DNA of 64,000 nt from Wolfiporia cocos (Eukaryota > Basidiomycota > Agaricomycetes > Polyporales > Phaeolaceae). The first letter of the stretch is position 1, and every line of letters starts with the position of its first letter. The stretch spans positions 3,224,001-3,288,000 of the forward strand of contig JACCLO010000005.1 of assembly GCA_029448655.1 (NCBI GenBank), read 5' to 3'. Position numbers and translations under genes: made by a program. Below, piece after piece: positions 35,660 to 47,000 of the stretch. The notes beneath the pieces are model-generated. The model had not been told where the DNA came from, did not search any database, and worked only from the letters and a program-made list of their open reading frames with translations.

Positions 35660-37911
35660 ATGCTCTTCCGCCCAACTCTCCGCCACACCGCCCGCACATA
35701 TCGATGGCAATGCACGCGCACAAATTCGACATTCGTGAAGCCGTCGCGATTTGGTCAGCCGCTGCACCCATCACACCCTCATCTCGGTCGGTCCCTGCGT
35801 CGGACGCATTAGCAATTACTCGAACAGTGTTCTGACCATTCTGTATAGTGAAGGACGGTGAGTTGACGCCAGGGATACATGCAGACGAGTACGAGAGCAG
35901 GCGGCGCGCTTTAATGGAGGGGCTTCCGCCTAACAGTCTCGTTATTTGTGCCGCCGCGAAGGTCAAATACATGAGTGGCCGTACGTCCACACTTTGCGTC
36001 TTCCTTCTTCATTCACTGACAATGTTTTGCTACAGAGATATTGTAAGACGCGCTATTCAATGTTCAAATCTTGGCTGATTATCAACGGCGCGCCCAGCTA
36101 CAAATTCCGCCAAGGATCCGATTTTCTCTATTTGTCCGGCCTCCTCGAGCCCTCCGCTGCCTTCCTGCTCCGCTCTGCACCTTCAACATCACGCGGGTAC
36201 ACATACAGCATCTTCCACCACTTCCACACCCCATCCCAAGCACTCTGGGACGGACCGCGCACGAGCGACATCACGCTGCACGACCTCTTCGGCGCCGATG
36301 ACGTGCGTCCCATTGACGAGCTGCCCAGCGCGCTCAAGAAAGCCCTGCGAGACGCGGAATACGTCTACGTCGACCAACCGCAGGAAACGCGGCGGACAAG
36401 AAAGTCTGGGTCGGCGTGGAAGGCGCTTCTGGAGGTGTGTCGGCAGGGGCTGCTCTGCACTGGCGTGGACTACACTAAATGCGCGCCAAGCATCTCGCCC
36501 CGGCCTCGCCAGCGGACGAAAAAGCGGACCCGCTGTCTGCCTTGTCTGACCTCGGGGCGCGTAGCGGCAAGATTCGCCCACTGGCGCCTGAGGTCGGTCG
36601 CCTCCGTGCGATCAAGAGTCCCGCTGAGCAGAAGATCATGCGTGCTGCTGCAGATGTGAGCGCACATGCACATACAAAGGTTGGTCTTGTGCACTGCCTT
36701 GCCCGTGTCCCGCGCTCAAGGGCACACTTTCACAGACGATGCGATTTGCGCAACCTGGAATGTCAGAACACGTGCTGGCGGCACATTTCGAGTACCTTTG
36801 CGCGCGCGAGGGGTCTCAGCGTCCCGCATACGTGCCAGTAGTTGCATCGGGGTAGGTGGTTCCAGCTCCGAGACGCGATGGTTCAGTGAACTCAGGTGCA
36901 TGCGCAGCCCGAACGCGCTTACGATCCATTACACAGCAAACGACCAGCTGATTCGCGAAGACGAGCTCGTCCTCATCGATGCAGGCTGTGAGCTCGAGTG
37001 AGTACGCGTCCTCGATTGCTCCCTTTTCCCTCTGTGTGCCGTTTGTGTTTGCAATTGTGACCTGTGTTCGTGACTTCGTACTCACAGCGGGGCATAGCGG
37101 ATACGCGTCGGATATCAGTATGTCTTCACCTTCCGTCTTTTCGCCAGTACGGCTTAACTCACCTCACTTCATTAAACTTAGCCCGCACATTCCCCGCGTC
37201 AGGGCGGTTTACACCCGCACAGGCTGAACTATACAGCGCTGTACTCGCCGCGCAGAAGCGACTAGTATCCCTCTCCAACGCATCTGCGGGATACTCGCTC
37301 TACCAGCTCCATACCGAATCCGTGCATCTGCTCGCAGATGAGTTGCGCGCGATCGGTTTCAACCTCGATCGGAGTTCGGTCGGCCTCATGGCAGAGCTCT
37401 ACCCGCACTTCGTGGGACATCCCGTGGGGATAGGTGAGTTGGATCTCCGTTTGCGATCTGTAGTCGTTTGAGAGGAGCTGTTACTCATTTATGTAGACTT
37501 GCACGAGTCGAGCCACTTTGACCGCGATGCTCCGTATGTTCCTCAGCTCTAGTGTTCATCGCGTTATAAACTGAAAGTGTGACGCGTAGATTAAAGCGGG
37601 GAATGGTTATCACTATCGAACCAGGTATCTATGTGCCATCGAGGCCACATTACCCCAAGCACTTCCACAATATTGGTATCCGCATCGAGGTATGTAGCCT
37701 GGGAATCTTGTCATGGAAGAGTATATTTACAGCCATCCAGGATGAAGTGCTCGTCGGCGAGACATACCCGACCGTTCTGAGCGTAAATGCACCAAAAGAG
37801 GTGCGTCGCAAGCAGCATACACCCGCTCGAACATGCGGCTGACTCAATTACGGCTAGGTTGCTGACGTGGAAGGCGCATGCACTGGGGCACTCGGCCTTG
37901 AGCCGTTATGA
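35660..37911 (+). CDS. ICP55: Mitochondrial intermediate-cleaving Xaa-Pro aminopeptidase
   Basis: M24B metallopeptidase that trims one destabilising residue after MPP cleavage of imported mitochondrial proteins. Thirteen exons: 35660-35786, 35849-35980, 36036-36042, 36098-36434, 36491-36679, 36736-36851, 36908-36997, 37098-37117, 37182-37433, 37497-37533, 37590-37689, 37741-37800, 37858-37911 (506 aa). The Arg-rich leader MLFRPTLRHTARTYRWQ fits a presequence. FGQPLHPSHPHL and ELTPGI are family hallmarks. The metal ligands are seen in LIDAGCELDGYASDI (two Asp), PHFVGHPVGIDLHES (His), ITIEPGIYVP (Glu) and GIRIEDEVLV (Glu). Exon 3 is just 7 nt and completes SGQIFYKFRQ across three exons. It converges on permease copy A, 182 bp between the stops. 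Confidence 0.94.
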
Positions 37912-38093
37912 GGGAAATCTCGGCGCAAATACATTTTTGCATTGAACCGTCGATGGACAGTCTCGTAACATCAAGATATATACTCCATAGATCCGCTCTA
38001 CGATGCTGTATTTGTCGCACACTGACATTGCTATCGTGCTCTCTCTCCCACCTCTCTACCCGTTTCTTTTCCCCCCATTGTCCACTTTCAGCC

Positions 38094-40614
38094 CTACTTG
38101 AGCTCAGCAACAGCATCATGGGGGTCGTTCTGCTTTTCAATGGATTCGCGGCGATGCCTGACAGACTGATCCCCACCAGCCACAGCAGAACTCCCGGCTT
38201 GCATAGGCACCTCGTTGGTTATGTCGAAAGCGAGGAGGATCTGGTCGCGGCGGAGCCATCTCTCCTCGGGAACGAAATACCAGCTGAGAATGCCGAAAAT
38301 TGTCACAGCGCCGAAGATAACGGCAGCCTAGGTGGGCGATCAATTCAGTCGGTCCATAGCTGACATATCATGGATACTCACGAAGTTGAACGTCTGCGCG
38401 TTCACCGGGAAGTAGAACGGCGAGACCTGGGTCTGCAAACGCGTCAGATTGGTCCTTGACTCGCAACACAGCTCATCAGCGATGCACTCACCGCAGCAAC
38501 CAGCCCGTTGAACAGCGTCGCCGCAGCGTAGAAGGGCTTCCTCCACTTGCCCAGGAAGAAGTGGGACGACTTGAAATCGTTCGGCGTGCACACCAACCGC
38601 AGGAGCGCGATGAGTCCGTACGCAGCGGTGCAGGGGACGCTGCCTGCCGACGTGAGCGACGTGAACGCGACCTCGCTCGGGATGATCGTGCACAGGATCA
38701 CCGCGGCGAATACGAACATCAGCGTGACCGCGTTGCGCGGCTGGCGCTGCCCGTCGACACGCCCAATCCAGCCGGAAAGAGGGAGCACGCCGTCACGCGC
38801 TACGGCGAAAATCAGCCGGGAGGCTGCGACGATGGCGACGCTCGTGTTCTATAGGCACGAGATCAGCGTGTGATTGCAGTTGTTATAGGGGGATGCTTAC
38901 GAGAATAATACCGACGACGGCGAGCACGGTCATGAAGATGCTACCGCCCTTTCCTAGTGCGAGGGCATAAAGCTGGACGAACGGCTGAGGCGCGTCGAGT
39001 GCGAAGAATGTGTTGAGATCAGGCGTGCAAAACAGGAACAAGATGTTCGCAAACAGAGCGAGGACTCCGGTCGCGATGGTACTGTAGAACATGCCTCGGG
39101 CTGCCATAACGCTGTACAGTTCGCCGTCAAAAGTGCGCCACCTATGAGGATCTCGCGCGAACAAACCTGGCGTTCTTCGTCTCTTCGGCAATATGACCCG
39201 CCGCATCAAAACCTACCATAGGTCCAGTGGCGTAGTAGCTATACTCGAGAACTTAGACCATTGTACTAAAACTCCGGAGTTAAAACCCACAAGCAGAGGA
39301 TCCAATTCCACGCAGGCGGAGCTCCGGTACCATTGTCTGCGCCATGCCATTAGAATCTGATTGCTCGGGACAGGGATATCAACGCACAAACTGTCGTGAA
39401 GACCTCCTTTGCTGAGCGCAATCCATACGTCCTCGACACTCCGATTGGCAACCAGATCACACAGAGGAAGAAGTCGAGCATGTACAGCCCGATCGCAAAC
39501 TTGAACATCCAGGAGTACAACCGCGGAGGCAGGTAGTTGAGCGCGACGGAGATGACCAGGCAGCCCTCGGAGATGGCCCAGACGAGTGCGCGCCACTGGA
39601 CGCTATCGTTGCCTGCCCCGCCAGGGTAACTGATCTGATAGACCATAAGTTCGGAGACGATATAGTTCGCGGCGGTCTGTAAGGATCTGTTGCATGAGCA
39701 TGGTCTGTTCGGCAGAGAGAGAGAGGGGAAACTGACCAAGCACTCTCCAGCGGCAAACGTCATCCAGGCTGTGCAGGACCACCAGGCGACGATGAATCCG
39801 AAGAACCTGGCATACTTGGGGCCGGCACTCCCAGCAGTCCAGATGTAGATTGACCCGCTCAACGGGAGCGCCGAGCAGATTTCCGCCATGACGGCCACAG
39901 TAATGAACATGAAGAACATCGAAATCAAATAGGAAGACCTGAAGCGCGGTCAGAGTGTGCAAAAAATCTCTCGTTATTGTCGAATACCATATTGCAGCAG
40001 GACCACCGGCTTGCAGACCAAGGAAGATACCAGAGCTGTGAATTCCTTTCAGAGGCCCAGAATCTCCCTAATTTCCCCAAAACCTTACCGGACGGCGCCG
40101 ATGAAGTTCAAGTTCACGAACGTGGCGGCAAAGCTCTCAATGAAGTGCCAACTGCGATGTAGTTGCTACACTAGAATTAGCACGGATATGTCGGGATGAC
40201 CTCATGCCCTACCTGCTTGTATCCAAGCCTCCGCTGAAATTAAAAAGGAAGGATCAGTAAATTCTGACAGGCTCCCCCGCAGGACACGGGGGAGAAAAAG
40301 AAACGGTGACACTGGGGGGCTTCCCTACGCAGGTATGAGCGCTGATCAGGTTCAAACGGTATTATCTCAACCCCTCCTGGTCATCTACTGCCCACACTCA
40401 AGCCAATCGTAATTAGCAAGCTGCGGGCAGCATCGCAGAGAAGGATACCCGCAGCCGTTCCAGTTCACCACTGAAAACCGACGTTATCGATGATACAATC
40501 ACAGCAGCCCGTGCTCCTGCATAGTTCTTTCCAGCTGCACCGTTATCACAGTATTACCAGCTGCTCTTCGTCTTCGTCGATCGTCGATACTTCCGAGTCG
40601 GGATTGCGGTTCAT
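38094..40614 (-). CDS. Thi9-like thiamine/amine permease, APC superfamily, copy A
   Basis: Twelve-span transporter of the amino acid-polyamine-organocation superfamily, UGA4/Thi9 branch. S. pombe Thi9 carries thiamine, and the riboswitch in intron 1 supports that substrate here. The first exons are 40558-40614 (MNRNPDSEVSTIDEDEEQL), 40213-40233 (RRLGYKQ, 21 nt) and 40089-40165 (QLHRSWHFIESFAATFV). Conserved blocks: FFMFITVAVMAEICSALPLS, GSIYIWTAGSAGPKYARF, YPGGAGNDSVQWRALVW, FDAAGHIAEETKNA, SVAIVAASRLIFAVARDGVL, SGWIGRVDGQRQPRNAV and FGILSWYFVPEERWLRRDQI. Eight or more short introns; not every middle boundary was fixed. Intron 1 (40234-40557, phase 0) holds a TPP aptamer. A TATA-like element lies near 40754 on the minus strand. 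Tandem with copy B, same orientation. Confidence 0.92.
40318..40456 (-). promoter_or_regulatory. TPP riboswitch (THI element) in intron 1 of permease copy A
   Basis: Minus-strand RNA shows the TPP aptamer core in order: GGGGUUGAGAUAAUACC (P3/J3-2 and P2'), UUUGAACCUGAUCAGCG (J2-4, P4, P5) and CAUACCUGCGUAGGGAA (P5', P4', J4-1). The 5' half is GGCU (P1), GCGGGUAU (P2) and CUUCUCUG (P3). CUUCUCUG pairs with CAGGAGGGG (one bulge), and P1 GGCU pairs with AGCC at 40318-40321. P3 is extended by about 70 nt, as is usual in fungi. TPP binding normally changes splice-site choice. Retaining this intron adds a stop after three codons. Confidence 0.95.
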
Positions 40615-41311
40615 CTCGGCGGTAGTATTCCCTTCAATAAGCAGTTGGTGAGGTGACACAACAAACTTGCAGGTGAGGATGAAAGAGGAAAGCGAGAGAT
40701 GTGACTGAGAGCACAAATCTCAGACGCTGGAACTTCCTAAGTCCCGAGGGTTCCTATATATTTGATCCTCTGCCCATATGGAGATGAACTTTGATTAGGT
40801 TTGATTTTCGGTGCCATTTGCTCATCTGGCCTAAGGCCTAACATGCCACTTCGCGTCCCCGGTCGCGGTATGCCGCGGGCACGGTTCTGGTCCTGGCGGA
40901 AAAGTCAATAGTCCAGCCCTCGAAACAGAAACATGTCTCAAGATCTGTGTCATCTTGACGGTCGTGGAGGTCCTGTAGAAGTCATTGTGGTTGGATATCA
41001 CCACGAAACGAGGGTCCCCGACACTTGGTGCCATAAGTTCGCCACTTTCTTTTCGAACTCATCTAACCTGCAGGGAGGGGCGAATGACCGCCTTCTTAAT
41101 CTTGAAGGTAGAGACAGACATATGCGCTTAGAGTCAGGGAGTTTGCACGACAGAGCACATTAGTGTGAAGCATATTCTAGTGTACTCTAGCAAAGATACC
41201 GTTGTCAATCAGCGCTGATGTTTTGGCCACGCCTCCACCTCTCTCCTTGTGCATACACTCCAGCATATCTAAGCCAACATATGCACCTTCGTCAATCCCG
41301 CATCCCCCAAT
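40615..41311. promoter_or_regulatory. Promoter region of permease copy A
   Basis: About 700 bp between copy A start and copy B stop. TATA-like aaatatatagg on the minus strand near 40752-40762, about 140 bp before the ATG. No gene seen. Confidence 0.45.
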
Positions 41312-43832
41312 TTACTTGTTAATCGAGTCTCGACGGTGCCTTACGTTCTCCGCAATGGCGTTAACACCAGAGCTGCCTGCCTCAAGCGGAGCCTCGTCGG
41401 CAACCTGGAGGGCGCGGAGAACTTGCTCGCGGCGGAGCCACCTATCCTCGGGAATGAAATACCAGCTGAGGATGCCGAAGATAGTGACGGCACCGAAGAT
41501 TACGCATGCCTGAGTGCAAATTAAGTGATGCATTATCTCGGCTTATCAAGCGTGCTACTCACGAAGTTGAAAGTCTCTGCATTTACAGGGAAGTAGAATG
41601 GCGATATCTGGGTCTGGACGTCGCACATCCAATCAGCTCGCAGCTTACATTATGATGCTAGAGGCGGACTCACTGCGAAGATGAGGCCGTTGAACAGCAC
41701 TGTCGCGACGTAAAACGGCTTCCTCCACCTTCCCAGGAAGAAGTGTGACGACTTGAAGTCATTCGGCGTTAACGTCAGGCGGAGGAGCGCAATCAAGCCA
41801 TATGCAGCTGTAGTCGGGATTCCACCCGCAGACGTGAGTGAGGTGAACGCGACCTGGCTCGGGAGGATCGTGCACAGAAGTGCGGCGCCGAACACGAACA
41901 TAACCGTGATCGCGTTGCGGGGCTGGCGCTGCGCGTCGACTTGCCCGATCCAGCTGGAGAGCGGGAGCACGCCGTCACGGGCGACGGCGAAGATGAGCCG
42001 GGACGCGGCGACGATCGATACGCTGGTGTTCTGCGAATATATTGTCAGAAGTCTTGATTATGAATGAAGGGATTCGACCGTACCAAGATGAGACCGAGAG
42101 CAGCGATAATGGTCATGAAGACGCTGCCACCCTTGCCCAAGGCGAGCGCATATAGCTGCACGAACGGCTGCGGAGCGTCAAGCGCGAAGAGTGTGTCGAG
42201 GTCGGGCGTGCAGAACAGGAAGAGGATGTTCGTGATGAAACCGAGGACCCCGGTTGCGATTGCACTGGACAAGATGCCACGGCCAGCAACAACACTGGAC
42301 AATTCGGTTATCAGATCACAATGCGCTGCGGTAAAGGTTCAGCAGTACCTCGCATTTTTCGTCTCCTCTGCAATGTGCCCAGACGCGTCGAAACCGATCA
42401 TCGTACCGGACGTATACAGGCTGTAGGTCGCTTTTAGCGAAAGATCTTCATAGGTGCTGCGCATATACGTACAAACAGAGGATCCAGTTCCACGCAGGGG
42501 GTGCACCGGTGCCATTATCTGCCAATGATCGTCAGCACTTGGAAATGCGATGGCAAGAGAAAGCATACAAGTAGTTGTGAAGACCTCCTTCGCTGTGCGA
42601 AACCCGTACGTCTTGGAGACACCGATTGGCAGCCAGATCAGGCACAGGAAGAAGTCGAGCATGTACAACCCGATGGAAAACTTGAAGATAGCAGAGTACA
42701 GTCTCGGTGGAAGGTAGTTTATGGCGATGGAAACGACAAGGCAGCCCTCGGAGACGGCCCACACGAGCGCTCGCCATTGAATGCTGTCGTTCCCTGCTCC
42801 GCCAGGATAGTTCACGCCATAGACCATGATCTCAGAGACAATGTAGTTTGCTGCAGTCTACACGGCAATGAAATCAGGGTCGTTCGAATGACATCATGTC
42901 AGCAGCCCGTACCAAACAATTCCCGGCGGAGAATGTCATCCACGCCGTACAAGACCACCAGGCGACGATGAAGCCAAAGAATCGAGCGTACTTCGGGCCC
43001 GCGCTCTCAGCAGTCCAAACATAGATTGACCCGCTCAGAGGAAGTGCGGAGCAAATCTCGGCGAGGACACCGGCAGTGATGAACATGAAGATCATCGAGA
43101 TGATGTACGAAGACCTGCGAACAAATAAATACGGATTAGGCCTGCTTCGTTCTATACACACCATACTGCTGCAGGACCACCCGCTTCCAAGCCGAGGAAT
43201 ATACCGGAACTGCGAAAGAGGTGAGAACTGGATAGAACTAGACGATTTGGAAGCATACCGAACGCCTCCGATAAAGTTCAAGGCTACGAAACTGGCAGCA
43301 AAACTTTCTATGAAATGCCAGCTACGGTGCAATTGCTATATATTGTACGATGAGAATACGGCTCGACGCAGGGAAAAGTAAGATATGCACACCGGCTTGT
43401 ATCCGAGCTTTCGCTGAAAGAATAAATCAGGCAGTCAGTAAGTTCTGTCTGGCCCCCCGCTAAACACAGGGGAGAAAACAAAATGGTGATACTGGGGGCC
43501 TTCCCTACGCAGGTATGAGCGCTGATCAGGTTCAAACGGTATTATCTCAATCCCCTCTGGTCATCTGCTATCCGCATTCCAGCCGATCGTCTTCCGCGAC
43601 AATCAGCAAGCTGCAGGTAACATCGCAGAGAAGGATACCCGCAGCCGTTCCAGTTCACCACTGCCAAGCGACATTACCGATGATACGATCACAGCAGCCC
43701 GTGCTCCTGCATAGTTCTTTCCAGTTGCACCGTAATTTGAATCACCAGCTGGGCTTCGTCTTCGTCGAGCGATGACCGCTCGGAGTCAATATTGTTAGAC
43801 GACTTGACCGGGTCGAAAGCTTCTGCAGACAT
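41312..43832 (-). CDS. Thi9-like thiamine/amine permease, APC superfamily, copy B
   Basis: Paralogue of copy A with the same exon plan: 43746-43832 (MSAEAFDPVKSSNNIDSE, ends DEDEAQL), 43393-43413 (RKLGYKP, 21 nt), then QLHRSWHFIESFAASFVAL. Blocks: MIFMFITAGVLAEICSALP, SGSIYVWTAESAGPKYARF, YPGGAGNDSIQWRALVW, FDASGHIAEETKNA, FCTPDLDTLFALDAPQPFVQ, SSWIGQVDAQRQPRNAI, TSLTSAGGIPTTAAYG and FGILSWYFIPEDRWLRREQV. The frame is intact and no key block is missing, so both copies look functional. Intron 1 (43414-43745, 332 nt, phase 0) carries a TPP aptamer nearly identical in its core to that of copy A. A tataaata element lies near 43914, about 85 bp upstream of the start. Likely thiamine uptake; a related amine substrate cannot be excluded. 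Confidence 0.92.
43497..43646 (-). promoter_or_regulatory. TPP riboswitch (THI element) in intron 1 of permease copy B
   Basis: Same aptamer core as copy A: GGGGAUUGAGAUAAUACC, UUUGAACCUGAUCAGCG and CAUACCUGCGUAGGGAA. P3 is perfect here: CUUCUCUG with CAGAGGGG, two G-U pairs. P1 is GGCU with GGCC at 43497-43500, a G-U closing pair where copy A has A-U, consistent with preserved base pairing. The P3 extension differs in sequence from copy A while the core is unchanged, as expected under selection for ligand binding. Intron retention would add about 20 codons and then a stop. Confidence 0.95.
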
Positions 43833-44027
43833 CTCCGAGGAAAGCTCGCTACGGTGCGGGAGAAGATGAAAAGCAAGCAGAGCGCTACAATTCAGGAACG
43901 AGGTGGATGCAGTATAAATAGTAAATACACTTGGTTACGTAAGACCCGCGCGTCCGCTCCAGATTCGATCAAGCCCCGCCCAGGGACGCATGCGATATCG
44001 CATACAAATACTCTCCTCTCTGCTCTC

Positions 44028-47000
44028 TCACTGGATGTTCAGACGCTGTCAAGGAAGGATCATGAGGGGCAAGAATGATTGATGAGTATAATGATTACGT
44101 ACCGGTTTCAGGGCCTTGATTAGCAGCCACTCTTCGTTGGACACATCCTGCTTGAAGGATGCCTACGGAACATGTTCACTAACGGTCCGGAACTAGAAGG
44201 AGTAGAGCTTACCTTCAGCACATCGATACTCTGCCGTGTGATGTGGCTATAGATTTCGTCCTTTTCGTCAAAGTGCCTTCCGAACATCTTTGCCGACTGG
44301 TACACGGCGTGCTCGATCTTTACGGCAACACCACCACCAGCTTGCGATTTCTTCACAATCTGCTCACGCCGTCAACCAATCTTACGGTGCCTGGAAGAAA
44401 TAACGGAAGAGCTCACATCTTGTGCCTTGTGGTTGATCTCCAACGAAGTACTAGCAGAAGGGAAAACGTAAGTATTGGATGCGTCCTCCCGTAAGCCGGA
44501 GGCTCACATTCTGCCCAGATCAATGATCTCCTTCTTCTGCGTCTCAGGGTCGACCTTAACGACACAGAGAGGCGTTCCGACCCGCAAGGTACCGTCCAGG
44601 ATGTCAACACCCAGGATGATGGGGTCACGCTTACAGAATGCGGCGATAATCTTGAGTCTGCACGGCCAGACGGCCTGCGGGGCCGCATCTTTGCGCTTCG
44701 CTTCCATAATCTCGTTGTTGTATGCAGTGAATGCATCGAACAAGTGGTAAATAATGTCCGCTGTCACAATGAATGTCAGATAACATCCAGGAACCACGAA
44801 ATATGAGGCATACCCTTGAAGAGGCGGATGCCCATTTCCTCGGCGAGCCGTTCGGCGTCCTTATCGACAGTGACATCGAAGCACAGGATACACGCGAGCT
44901 CCTTCGCCTTCTCCAGCATAGTCGCAGCACGCATGATGTCCTTCTTGTGCACCGGACCGATGTTGATGCCAGATACGGGAATCTTGCTAGACTTGAGGAA
45001 GTCGAGCAATGCCTCCAGAGAACCCAGCGTACTCGCTTGCACGCAGACACCACGTCCAGACTTGTCGATGGAGTTCAACAATGATGTCAAATCAGACATG
45101 ATCTCTTCCGTGAGGTCTTCTTCATCGTCATCCGGTCCAACGACGAGGAGGCGAGAACCGGCAATCGCCTTCTCGAGATCGTTAGCAGCAATCTTGACTC
45201 CAAGCGCGGCCTTGACTTCCTTGTGGTGGACGTACTGAGACTGAATGCTAATGTGTTAGCTACTGGATTATGTTGAGATGACAAGATACAAACTTTGATA
45301 CGCAGCTCACGCAGAGGCTGTGGGGTGAGCAATGCGCGGACTTGAGTGACGATCGGGCCGTTGAGACCGCAAACAACGATCTTGTCACCCTCGCGCAGAA
45401 TACCGTTCGAGAGGACGACATCAATGGTCGTACCAAGACCCTCCACGACCTTGACCTCGAGCACCGTACATTCAAGTTCGGACAGATACATGAGCTTGTC
45501 GCTCATGCGCTGCTGTGTAAGGTTTACGAGAAGCATAATCATGTCGGGTACCCCTTCTCCCGTCACGGCTGAGGTGGGGACAATGGAGACATTGCGGGCA
45601 AAGTTTTTGTTCTCGTAGTAGAGAACGGAGTTCAGACCCTGCTCTGCAAAGGCGACAATGATCTTGCCCAGACGGTCCTCAAACTCGCGCTGAACTGAAC
45701 GCTTCTGCTTCGCAAGCGAGCTGCGGAAATCGTTGTCCGGGGTGGGTTCCCAGCCGTACATACGATCGATCTAAAGGGAAACTGAATAATTGCGAGGGAA
45801 TCTAAACGGGGAGCGATGACATACCTTGTTGAGAGCGACAATAAACGGCGTCTTGCGGTCCCTTAGGAGTCGAAGAGACTCAAGCGTCTGCTGCTCAAGG
45901 CCGTGCTGGAAGAGAACTCTGTGAGATCATGGGCACAAGACTCGATAGCAATGGCTACAAACCATGATATCGACGACCAAAATGGCGATATTACATAGCG
46001 AGCTTCCACGCGAACGCAAGTTAGTGAAGGATTCGTGACCCGGAGTATCAATGACCAGTAGACCAGGGATCTTGTACTCTTGGTTTCCCTCCTGTCAATT
46101 CGTAAGCATGACCTTGACCTCCCGTGTTATCCTCCAACGACGTACCTTGTTGAGCACCGCGGTCTTTGTCTTGATAGCGTCAACAGGGAAGTAAGTGGCA
46201 CCAATCTGTTGGGTGATTCCACCAGCCTCGCCCTCTTGGACATTGGTTTGGCGGATCTATTCAGGTAGACTATCAGCGAACGCCCTGAATCTGGGGGACG
46301 TGTACGCACCTTGTCCAACAACTTGGTCTTACCAGTATCGACGTGACCCAGAATACAGCAGATCGGACTACGCAGGTCGTCCTTGCTCCGCGCAGCAAGC
46401 GCTACTTCATGCGCCTTCGCACGTCGCTCAGCAGCTTCAGCTTTGCGTTGCGCAGCTATCCTTTGCGTCGTGGTCATGCCGTCATCCCCGGAGGAAGAGT
46501 CCTCGTCCGAATCTGAGTCTGAATCCTCGTCGGAGTCGGACGAGTCCTCCTCAGAGCTATCTTCCTCAGACTCGGATTCGGATTCTTGCTTCTTGGCCTT
46601 CGCGCCGTTGACCTTTCCGGGTGCTGCGTTGACTGAAGGCGCTTTGGCGGGCGCGGCCTTCGCGGGCTCAGACTTAGCCGGCGCTGCCGCTGCCGCCTTG
46701 GCTGGCTGCGCTGCCTTGGGGGCCGCCTTCCCATTAGCTAACAGGAAGCGTGAGTTGGGTTATCGGCAAGTGGTGATCGACGGACTCACAAGCAGGAGTC
46801 GCCTTCGCTGGCGTCGTCGGAGCTGGAGCTGGAGTCTTGGCTTCCTCGTCGCTGCTGTCGTCCCAAGACTCCTTGACGCCTTCCTCGGGCTTTTCCTCAT
46901 CGCTACTGGCATCCCAATCGTCCTTAACACCGTCCAGCTTCGTCGATGCCCCTTCGACCGGAGATTCAGGAGCAGGCTCTGGCGTAGCCGGCTTCTCCTC

